DNA from: Thermoplasmata archaeon
GTDB lineage: Archaea > Thermoplasmatota > Thermoplasmata > Lutacidiplasmatales > UBA184
Assembly: GCA_030039525.1 (NCBI GenBank)
Contig: JASHVI010000092.1
Location: 1-8,800 of the forward strand
DNA: 8,800 nucleotides
Direction: 5' to 3'
Positions 1 through 5,068 of the stretch are shown in pieces. Positions within the stretch are counted from its first letter, which is position 1, and each line of letters begins with the position of its first letter. Below the pieces are notes generated by a model that did no database searches, was not told the DNA's origin, and was given only the letters and a program-made list of their open reading frames with translations. The position numbers and the translations under genes are program-made.

Positions 1-584
1 CCCCCGAGCTCGACGAGGTCGTGGGGGTCGTGAAGGCCTACTCGACGCGGGTCGGTGGGGGGCCGTATCCCACGGAGGCCGAGGGCGAGATGGGCGAGTT
101 CCTGCGCCGCGCCGGCAACGAGCGCGGGGCGACGACGGGGCGCCCCCGACGGTGCGGTTGGCTCGATCTCGTGCTGCTCCGGTACGCGTCCCGGCTCAAC
201 GGATTCTCGAGCCTCGCGCTCACCAAGGTCGATGTGCTCGGGGGGCTCGAGGAGGTTCCGGTGTGCGTCCAGTACGTCCTCCCGGACGGAACGACCTCGA
301 CCGACTTCCCGCCGGCCGACGCCGACGACCTCGCGAAGGTCCAGCCGGTCTACGAACGGGTCCCGGGCTGGCCCGAGTTCACCACGCGGCTCAAGGACCG
401 CCTCCACCGGGAGGGGGTCGCGGCCCTCCCGCCGGCCTTGAAGCGGTTCATCGAGTACATCGGCCGAGAGGCCCGGGTACCGGTCGAGTACCTCAGCTTC
501 GGCCCTAGGCGCGACGAGACCCTCTGGCTCGGTCGCGGCGCACCGGTTCACTCCCAGGGCGCGGTCCAGGGCTGGATCGCCTGA
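1..584 (+). CDS. purA: Adenylosuccinate synthetase, C-terminal part (5' end outside window)
   Basis: The enzyme joins IMP and aspartate with GTP hydrolysis to make adenylosuccinate, the first committed step from IMP to AMP, in the cytoplasm. The reading frame is open from base 3 to the TGA at 582-584 (193 residues) and continues beyond the left edge; the GTG at 21 is an internal valine codon, not a start. The visible part carries the family hallmarks: KAYSTRVGGGP followed by PTE, then GATTGRPRRCGWLD and LRYASRLNGF, then LALTKVDVL. These are the IMP- and aspartate-binding and base-recognition segments of the C-terminal half. From memory, archaeal PurA proteins are about 340 residues, so over a third is probably missing here. 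The C-terminus ends with a GRGAPV-containing segment after FGPRRDETL, close to the usual end. The next gene starts 21 bases after the stop on the same strand. Identification is secure; the full length cannot be judged. Confidence 0.96.
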   Translation, partial: PELDEVVGVVKAYSTRVGGGPYPTEAEGEMGEFLRRAGNERGATTGRPRRCGWLDLVLLRYASRLNGFSSLALTKVDVLGGLEEVPVCVQYVLPDGTTSTDFPPADADDLAKVQPVYERVPGWPEFTTRLKDRLHREGVAALPPALKRFIEYIGREARVPVEYLSFGPRRDETLWLGRGAPVHSQGAVQGWIA

Positions 585-605
585 TTCGGGGGGGCCTATC
601 GGCCC

Positions 606-1475
606 GTGAATCTCGACCCCTGGCTGTACGGCGCCCTGCTCGCGGGTCTCGCCGCGGGGTACGCCTGGCCGGGCCCGCATCGCGGGGTCGCGCCCCTGAC
701 CCTCGGCGTGATCGGGCTGCTTGTCGCCTTGCTCGGACTCGAGCTGGGTCGAACGGCCGGCACCGAGCTCCTGGGTTCGGTCCCGGAGGCGGTGGCGCTG
801 GCCGCTCTTGTCGTCGCGTTCACCGCGGGTGCGGCCTTCCTGCTGGATCGTCGCCGGGCTCGGTCGACGCGCGCCCCCGCCCCGCTGTCGCTCCGGGCGG
901 TCGCGACCGGGCCGGCGCTTCTCGGGATCCTCCTCGTCGCCATCGCTTCGGCCCCCCGACTTCCGGCCGTCTCCCCCACGGCGGTCTCGATCACGCTCGA
1001 CGCGCTCGTGGCGCTCGTAGCGTTCGAGATCCGTCTGACCCGGAGCGACCTCGCCGACGCCGGTCTCCCCGTGCTCGGGGCCATCGCGGGCGCGCTGTGC
1101 GCGGGCCTCGTGTTCGCCTGGCTCGCGGGATGGTCGTGGTCGCTGGGCCTGACCGTCACGTTCGGATTCGGTTGGTACACTCTCACGGGCCCGGTCGTCG
1201 CCGCCCGCTTCGGGGCGACCCTCGGCCTGGTCGCCTTCCTCGCGAACTTCCTTCGGGAGAGCCTCACGATGCTGCTCGCCCCCGGGCTCGGAAGGGTCGG
1301 GGGTACCGAGGCGATCGCCGCCGTGGGCGGCGCGACCTCGATGGACACGACGCTCTACTTCGTCCAGCGATTCGGGAGCGACCGCCCCGGAGCCATCGGG
1401 ATCGTGACCGGACTCACGCTCACGCTGCTCGCCGCGCTCCTCGTTCCGACGCTGGCCGGATTTCCCTGGCCGTGA
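606..1475 (+). CDS. lysO: LysO/DUF340-family membrane protein, probable L-lysine exporter
   Basis: This is an integral membrane protein of 289 residues, close to the roughly 300 of bacterial LysO (YbjE), which exports L-lysine. Hydrophobic segments lie at about residues 8-22, 31-48, 62-80, 102-115, 129-141, 155-174, 178-196, 204-226 and 262-284. The family signature is in the C-terminal half: GFGWYTLTGP (187-196), the loop with NFLRE (214-218) and GGATSMDTTL (241-250). The aspartate in that last motif is characteristic of the family. Translation probably starts at the GTG at 606, 21 bases after the purA stop; a G-rich run at 588-594 is the only possible, weak ribosome binding site, so cotranscription with purA is likely. 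The stop codon abuts the tRNA-Val promoter. Family membership is strongly supported by motifs. Lysine as substrate is inferred from the family and has not been shown for this archaeal protein. Confidence 0.85.
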   Translation: MNLDPWLYGALLAGLAAGYAWPGPHRGVAPLTLGVIGLLVALLGLELGRTAGTELLGSVPEAVALAALVVAFTAGAAFLLDRRRARSTRAPAPLSLRAVATGPALLGILLVAIASAPRLPAVSPTAVSITLDALVALVAFEIRLTRSDLADAGLPVLGAIAGALCAGLVFAWLAGWSWSLGLTVTFGFGWYTLTGPVVAARFGATLGLVAFLANFLRESLTMLLAPGLGRVGGTEAIAAVGGATSMDTTLYFVQRFGSDRPGAIGIVTGLTLTLLAALLVPTLAGFPWP

Positions 1476-1486
1476 CCGTTAAGGGT
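1476..1486 (+). promoter_or_regulatory. Archaeal box A (TATA) for tRNA-Val
   Basis: The short AT-rich run CCGTTAAGGG lies directly after the lysO stop codon. Its TTAA core (1479-1482) is centred 26-27 bases before the first base of the tRNA, the standard archaeal TATA-to-start distance, in otherwise very GC-rich DNA. The tRNA therefore appears to have its own promoter instead of relying on lysO readthrough. The evidence is position and composition only. Confidence 0.55.
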
Positions 1487-1506
1487 GCGGCTCCATCGCC
1501 GTCGGC

Positions 1507-1579
1507 GGGCTCGTAGTCCAGCGGTTAAGACGTCGCTCTCACACAGCGAAGACCGCCGGTTCGAATCCGGCCGAGCCCA
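1507..1579 (+). tRNA. tRNA-Val (anticodon CAC)
   Basis: A complete 73-base cloverleaf is visible. The acceptor stem is GGGCTCG (1507-1513) with CGAGCCC (1572-1578), and the discriminator is A1579. The D arm begins GTCC and closes with AGAC around the loop AGCGGTTA. The anticodon stem is TCGCT/AGCGA with loop CTCACAC, so the anticodon is CAC, reading the valine codon GUG. The T arm is GCCGG/CCGGC around TTCGAAT. No intron is present and no CCA is encoded: AC follows CCC, so CCA would be added after transcription. The bases just after the gene (TCTTCGTTC) are only mildly T-rich, making a weak termination signal. A CAC tRNA-Val serves GUG codons, which a GC-rich genome uses heavily. Confidence 0.95.
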
Positions 1580-1741
1580 CTCTTCGTTCGGGATAGTACC
1601 GTAGACCTCGGCGATGGGACTCTAACGCCCCCCGGCCCGAGCCATCCGGGCCCCGCGACCCCCGAGATCCTTGCCTGACTCGCCCCGCGTACCGCTGCGT
1701 CGCGCGAATCGACCGCTCCGAGACCGGACCGCGAAGAATCG

Positions 1742-1754
1742 GGAAAGCTAAACG
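1742..1754 (+). promoter_or_regulatory. Box A/BRE promoter of the secreted-protein gene
   Basis: GGAAAGCTAAAC stands out as an AT-rich run with purines upstream (a BRE-like GGAAAG). The CTAAAC core (1748-1753) is centred 25-26 bases before the GTG at 1776. This fits a leaderless transcript starting at or next to the start codon, and it supports that start choice. Confidence 0.6.
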
Positions 1755-1775
1755 AGCCAGTCCGGTGGGGCGGCA

Positions 1776-2540
1776 GTGAGGCGCACGTTGAACCTCCGGC
1801 TCCTGCTCCCCGTCTCGGCCCTGGCCGTCATCATCGTACTTTCGCCGGTAACGTCCGCCGCTCAAGCTTCCTTCTCTCCCCCCTACAAACTGACCGCTCC
1901 CTTCGGGACCCACGGCAGCCGAGCGTTCAACGGGACCCTCTCGGCCGCCTCTCGAGGATCCTGTACGGACACGATCGTCACCCCGCCTCGATTCACTCCG
2001 TCCAACGGCTCGGAGAATCAGTCCACCCAATCCCGTTCGAGTGGAGGGGGGTACTGCGGGGTCGAGGTCTGGGCCGGGCTCCAGAATCTCACGTTCTACT
2101 GTAACGCGCGCTGCGCCTCCACGAGCCCTACGACCGTGAGGGCCACCTGGGTCGTCTCTTGGAACTACTATGTCTCCTCCACGTGCGGAAACGGGCGGGC
2201 CGGAGTCACCGGAGCCTACGAGCTCAGGGCATCGCTGGTCCTCGACGACGTGACGAACGCCCCGTCGCGTCTGGTCGAGGAACGCAACACGACGATCACG
2301 AAAGTGGTGCTCCACGGGGTTCTGGCGGGACGTGGCAACCCCGGCAATGCCACCAAAGTGGTCTACCTCGACCTGAAGACGACGCTCGTCGCGGGCCATA
2401 CCTACGTTCTGGATACCTACCTCACGAGCTCCACGTACGCGCACAGCTCGGGCCTCTGTTCGAGCGCCGCGGTCCTCGGGGTGGACGGCGCACCGTCGGT
2501 GCCCTTCCCGACCGCCTTGAGGAGCATCCATGTCGGGTGA
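1776..2540 (+). CDS. Secreted, probably glycosylated cysteine-containing protein of unknown function
   Basis: I do not recognise a family. The protein is 254 residues, starting at GTG 1776, which lies at the right distance from a TATA-like box for leaderless expression. An N-terminal signal peptide is clear: RR-T-L near the start, a hydrophobic core at about residues 9-25, and a likely cleavage site at the small residues SAAQA (27-31). The mature part is rich in Ser, Thr, Gly and Asn, has six N-X-S/T sequons (N52, N77, N81, N104, N171, N191) and six cysteines (63, 94, 109, 113, 137, 228), an even number that would allow three disulfides. There is no C-terminal membrane anchor, so it is probably released or held by other contacts. 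Short alternating hydrophobic stretches (VWAGLQNLTFY, VVSWNYYV, YELRASLVL) suggest a beta-rich fold. Secretion is well supported; the fold and disulfides are inference. It stands alone, with no neighbour hinting at a role. Confidence 0.8.
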   Translation: MRRTLNLRLLLPVSALAVIIVLSPVTSAAQASFSPPYKLTAPFGTHGSRAFNGTLSAASRGSCTDTIVTPPRFTPSNGSENQSTQSRSSGGGYCGVEVWAGLQNLTFYCNARCASTSPTTVRATWVVSWNYYVSSTCGNGRAGVTGAYELRASLVLDDVTNAPSRLVEERNTTITKVVLHGVLAGRGNPGNATKVVYLDLKTTLVAGHTYVLDTYLTSSTYAHSSGLCSSAAVLGVDGAPSVPFPTALRSIHVG

Positions 2541-3025
2541 GCTGCGCTGACGCTCGCCGGGCCCTGTCCCCGAGAGCGCACCCGTACGACGCGAACTTTC
2601 GGGCACGAGCCGGGCGCGACTCCCGACGGTCGTTCGCCCTCCGGCTCCGCCGTGTGAACGCTCGGATGCACAGGCGCCGGATTGCGATGCGGCGAGTCGA
2701 CATCCGCGAGCCGAACGTCCCGACCGGAGTTGGGGGCACGGTCGACCCGATCCGGTAGCCCTGTCGACCTCATGCGTACTAGGCCGACTCGCGCCTTCCG
2801 TCGCGTCGCGTCGCGTCGCAGAACGGGCCGCGCGGCCGGACGCGAGGGGACGGGAGCCGAAGGGCCTTTGCCGCGTCGGTGTACCGATAAAGCGGGACAA
2901 CCCCGACCTCGCTGGCGTTCAGGTCCATCGGAGCCGAGCTGGCCGGGAAGGTCCGCCCGCTCGGTGACGGTTCCTCGGGCGAGCAACTCGCTCCGGGATG
3001 CGCGAAGGGTCCTCGAAGCGGCGGT
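2541..3025. other. 485-base spacer with no convincing gene
   Basis: Open frames crossing this stretch on both strands are low-complexity, arginine-rich translations of GC-rich DNA with no recognisable domain or credible start. The stretch holds a short tandem repeat at 2800-2819 and a dyad beside a TATA-like run at 2876-2890. It separates the 3' ends of the secreted-protein gene (plus) and the SIS-domain gene (minus), so it is a convergent intergenic region, which is long for a compact archaeal genome. I see no RNA gene of known type in it. Confidence 0.6.
2800..2819. repeat. Four tandem copies of GTCGC
   Basis: Four perfect head-to-tail copies of the pentamer GTCGC fill 2800-2819, inside the noncoding spacer. 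It is a simple microsatellite, probably produced by slippage, with no evident function. Confidence 0.8.
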
Positions 3026-3640
3026 CTACAGGCCGGGGATCGGTACCTCGTCCCGCAGGTATGCGGTCAGGAGGTGGTTGATCAGGAGGTGAACGTCCTC
3101 CACGTGCTCCGGTCGGTCGGCGGGGACCACGATCGCCACATCGCAGAGGGCCCGGAGCGTTTCGTCCCCCGGTCCGAGCAGTCCGACCGTAACGAGCCCG
3201 CGCTCCCGGGCGAGGCGCATCGCCCGGTGGATGCTCTGGGACGGCCTTCCCGCGGAGAGCGCGACCGCCACGTCGCCGTTTAGGGCGAGGGTCCGGAGCT
3301 GCTCCGAGAAGATGTCGTTGTACTCGGTATCGTTCGCCCAGGCCGTCGTCGTCGTCACGGAGTCGTTGAGCGCGACGCACCGGATCCGAAGGCCGGGGCC
3401 TTGGTGGACCGCCTTTCCGATATCGCAGACGTAGTGCGAGGCCGTCGTAGCACTGGCGCCGTTCCCGAAGAAGAGCACCAGGCGGCGAGAGCGGCGAGCC
3501 TCCATCAGGATCTCCGCGAACCGCGCGATGCCCGCGGCCAGCTGGGGCGCTTCGAGGGCCGCGAGGCCTTCCGAAACGTAACGATGGACGAACTCCGTCG
3601 GAGCCGGAATCGCTACGGGGGTCGTCGCGGAGCCCGTCAA
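3026..3640 (-). CDS. gmhA: GmhA-like SIS-domain sugar-phosphate isomerase
   Basis: This 204-residue cytoplasmic protein is the size of phosphoheptose isomerase (GmhA), which converts sedoheptulose 7-phosphate to D-glycero-D-manno-heptose 7-phosphate. The SIS fold is clear: FFGNGASA (57-64) is the phosphate-binding loop, followed by TTASHYVCD, then LNDSVTTTTAWAND (91-104), FSEQLRTL, the second loop NGDVAVALSAG (121-131) and VEDVHLLINH (180-189). Zinc-ligand positions known from GmhA look like H69, D73, E181 and H189, whereas the usual set is His, Glu, Gln, His. The start is TTG 3640, because an in-frame TAA lies six bases upstream and TTTATG on this strand is centred about 26 bases ahead, giving a leaderless transcript. 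It is divergent from the SOD gene. Family membership is firm. The exact substrate is not, and a DiaA-like or other SIS role is possible given the altered ligand residues. Confidence 0.8.
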   Translation of the reverse strand: MTGSATTPVAIPAPTEFVHRYVSEGLAALEAPQLAAGIARFAEILMEARRSRRLVLFFGNGASATTASHYVCDIGKAVHQGPGLRIRCVALNDSVTTTTAWANDTEYNDIFSEQLRTLALNGDVAVALSAGRPSQSIHRAMRLARERGLVTVGLLGPGDETLRALCDVAIVVPADRPEHVEDVHLLINHLLTAYLRDEVPIPGL

Positions 3641-3661
3641 GTGTTACGAACACCATAAGCG

Positions 3662-3676
3662 GCATAAACTTATACG
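3662..3676. promoter_or_regulatory. Divergent promoter region between the SIS and SOD genes
   Basis: GCATAAACTTATACG is the most AT-rich run of the neighbourhood and reads as a TATA-type element on both strands. On the minus strand TTTATG (3668-3663) is centred 25-26 bases before the TTG start of the SIS gene, ideal for a leaderless message. On the plus strand AAACTTATA would start transcription near 3698, leaving a leader of nearly 60 bases before the SOD start. The minus-strand assignment is the stronger of the two. Confidence 0.6.
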
Positions 3677-3735
3677 TTCCCGGTTCTCGACGGGTCGGGC
3701 GGCGGCGCGGCGGGTCGCGTCGAGCTTCGGGTTCG

Positions 3736-3747
3736 GAGGTTAACCTC
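3736..3747. promoter_or_regulatory. Perfect 12-bp palindrome just upstream of the SOD start
   Basis: GAGGTTAACCTC is its own reverse complement and ends seven bases before the SOD ATG. It could be an operator for a dimeric regulator of the SOD gene. Its left arm GGAGGT (3735-3740) could also serve as a Shine-Dalgarno, at a rather long 14-base spacing, so protein binding or a local hairpin could affect translation. The palindrome is directly seen; the function is inferred. Confidence 0.45.
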
Positions 3748-3754
3748 AGTGTAG

Positions 3755-4405
3755 ATGGAGCACAAGGTTCGGGACTTCTCTCGGCTGCTCGACGAAGGCG
3801 TGATCAAGGGGCTCACCCCGAAACAGCTCAAGGCCCATCTGGGCCTCTATGAGGGGTACGTCCGTAAGCTGAACGAAATCGAGCAGCGGATCGCCGAGTT
3901 TCGTGCGAAGCTCGACACGGAGCCGGACATCCTCCAGAAGAACGCGAACTTCTCGTACGGGGCGTACAGCGAGCTCAAGCGTCGCGAGGTCGTCGCGTAC
4001 AACGGCAGCTACCTGCACCAGGCCTACTTCGAGAACCTCGTCCCGGTGAACGAGCCCGATGATCAATTCCGATCGCTCCTCAAGAAGTCGTTCGGCACCA
4101 TCGACAGGTGGAAGGCCGAAACCAAGGCGGATGCGGCCTCGACCCCGGGCTGGGTGCTCGTCACCTACGACCGGATCCGCGAGGAACTCCACAACTGGGT
4201 CGTCTACGAGCACAGCGTCAACGTGCCGGCCATCGCGCAGGACGTGGTGATCGCGCTCGACTGCTGGGAGCACGCCTACGCGATCGACTACGGGACGGAC
4301 AAGGCCACGTACGTGCAGGTCTTCCTCACGAACCTCAATTGGGAGGAGGCCAACCGACGCCTCAACGTGGTGCTGAACGGGCGCCCCTCCCCGGCCATGC
4401 GGTAG
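3755..4405 (+). CDS. sod: Fe/Mn-family superoxide dismutase, divergent subfamily
   Basis: The protein (216 residues) would dismutate superoxide to oxygen and hydrogen peroxide with iron or manganese in the cytoplasm. The C-terminal signature is intact: ALDCWEHAYAIDY (167-179) supplies D169 and H173, matching the DxWEHAY metal motif. The third ligand is probably H88 in NGSYLHQAYFENL, where canonical enzymes have NHxxFW. The N-terminal helix reads KAHLGLYEGYV (26-36). H28 is the likely first ligand, but it lies seven residues before the conserved tyrosine (Y35) instead of eight, and the usual HH pair is replaced by LY. From memory, a subfamily with HxxLYxGYV and NEI exists, so this looks like a variant and not a broken gene. 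The ATG at 3755 is the only good start. It is divergent from the SIS gene and followed by a solitary PIN gene. Metal preference cannot be read from the sequence. Confidence 0.87.
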   Translation: MEHKVRDFSRLLDEGVIKGLTPKQLKAHLGLYEGYVRKLNEIEQRIAEFRAKLDTEPDILQKNANFSYGAYSELKRREVVAYNGSYLHQAYFENLVPVNEPDDQFRSLLKKSFGTIDRWKAETKADAASTPGWVLVTYDRIREELHNWVVYEHSVNVPAIAQDVVIALDCWEHAYAIDYGTDKATYVQVFLTNLNWEEANRRLNVVLNGRPSPAMR

Positions 4406-4449
4406 GGAGGAGGCGACCGAGTGGGGCCCCCGAGACCATCACGTCGGCT

Positions 4450-4478
4450 GCCGCCCTCCCGACCGGGTCTCCGGCGGC
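4450..4478 (+). terminator. GC hairpin between the SOD and PIN genes
   Basis: GCCGCC (4450-4455) pairs with GGCGGC (4473-4478) around a 17-base loop that itself contains the small inverted repeat CCCG/CGGG. It lies 45-70 bases after the SOD stop. No T-run follows, and archaeal termination does not normally need a hairpin, so this may be a transcript-end stabiliser or chance in GC-rich DNA. Confidence 0.25.
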
Positions 4479-4495
4479 CCGGGGGCTGAGAGGCC

Positions 4496-4882
4496 GTGGT
4501 CAGCGTCGACGGCACTTTCGTATTGGATTGTGTCCGAGATGATCCCGCCGCGCGCGATCAGTGGACGGGCCTCCGGTCCGCTCGCTCGGCCGTACACATC
4601 TCGGCGGCGGCTCGGGCCTGGGTGATCGCGACTTCGTGGCCGCCGGACGGTGCGCAGCGAGGGAGGGCCCTGGAGCTCCTCGACTCGATCTCGTGCTGGG
4701 AGCTCGACCGGATGACCCTGGATTGCGCGGCGATGATCGCGGACCAGTGGGCCCCTCAAGGCGACCGCCTGCGGGGCGTCGATCTCGTCGTCGCCGCCTC
4801 CGCGGTGCGCCACGGAGAGAGCGTGCTCTCAAGGAATCCGGTCTTCCGGCGGATCCCCGGGCTCGCGGTGGAATCGTACTAG
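4496..4882 (+). CDS. PIN-domain (VapC-like) protein with degenerate active site
   Basis: PIN domains are metal-dependent ribonucleases, often VapC toxins. This 128-residue protein has a PIN-like layout: VDGTFVLDCVRDD at the start with D5 as the first acidic residue; the ISAAARAW segment (35-42); a helical middle with LELLDSISCWELD; GVDLVVAASAVRHG (94-107) containing D96; and LSRNPVFRRIPGL (111-123). The glutamate normally found in the second motif (xxAEL) is a tryptophan (W42). The aspartate usual in the last motif (RN-x-DF) is absent, the segment reading RNPVF. Two of four metal-binding positions therefore appear lost. No VapB-type antitoxin is visible in the 90 bases upstream or in the spacer downstream. 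The start GTG 4496 is the first in-frame start before the beta strand; GAGAGG four to five bases upstream is a weak ribosome binding site. Fold assignment is moderately secure; nuclease activity is doubtful. Confidence 0.7.
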   Translation: MVSVDGTFVLDCVRDDPAARDQWTGLRSARSAVHISAAARAWVIATSWPPDGAQRGRALELLDSISCWELDRMTLDCAAMIADQWAPQGDRLRGVDLVVAASAVRHGESVLSRNPVFRRIPGLAVESY

Positions 4883-4895
4883 ACGGACCGAGGTG

Positions 4896-4916
4896 CGGGT
4901 ACGTACGAGCTACCCG
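4896..4916. other. Inverted repeat (hairpin 1) between the PIN and aCPSF1 genes
   Basis: CGGGTA (4896-4901) and TACCCG (4911-4916) form a perfect six-bp stem around a nine-base loop; the palindrome GTACGTAC spans the left arm and loop. It begins 13 bases after the PIN stop. It could be a 3' end structure for that message or an operator/leader element for aCPSF1. Confidence 0.4.
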
Positions 4917-4924
4917 AACGCGCT

Positions 4925-4958
4925 CGCCCCGTCCGGGGTTCGCTGAGCTCCCGGGGCG
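4925..4958. other. Inverted repeat cluster (hairpin 2) upstream of aCPSF1
   Basis: CGCCCCG (4925-4931) pairs with CGGGGCG (4952-4958). The loop offers a competing fold, CCCCG/CGGGG at 4927-4938, and CCGGG (4933-4937) can also pair with CCCGG (4950-4954). Mutually exclusive stems of this kind can act as RNA switches, but such pairings also arise by chance at this GC content. Confidence 0.35.
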
Positions 4959-5068
4959 GGGAGGCTCGACCCGGATAGTCCGACCTCGTCAGCGTCACCG
5001 TCCTAGCGGGCACGCGCCGACCCGAATGGCGTCGTGGCTCCGCGGTGGAACCGTTTCACTCCGTTGCA

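Noticed and set aside
596..1348. 250-residue minus-strand open frame
   Set aside because: It is antisense to lysO in the frame that mirrors codon positions in GC-rich DNA; low complexity and no domain.
1634..1652. GGCCCG/CGGGCC hairpin downstream of tRNA-Val
   Set aside because: Six GC pairs with a seven-base loop are expected by chance at this composition; there is no T tract and it is too far from the tRNA to be its terminator.
1539..2900. 453-residue minus-strand open frame
   Set aside because: It is antisense to the secreted-protein gene and ends inside the tRNA; its C-terminal SAGFEPA is the familiar false translation of a tRNA T arm.
2919..3665. 248-residue minus-strand frame starting at an ATG near the promoter
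   Set aside because: It overlaps the SIS gene in another frame; its ATG falls inside the TATA-like element and the product is Arg/Gly/Pro-rich.
4406..4495. Search for a VapB antitoxin gene ahead of the PIN gene
   Set aside because: Only 90 bases lie between the SOD stop and the PIN start, with no start codon leading to a credible AbrB or RHH peptide.
4911..4960. Possible degenerate tRNA T arm (CCGGGGTTCGC) upstream of aCPSF1
   Set aside because: No acceptor, D or anticodon stems can be drawn around it, and the T-loop consensus fails after TTCG.
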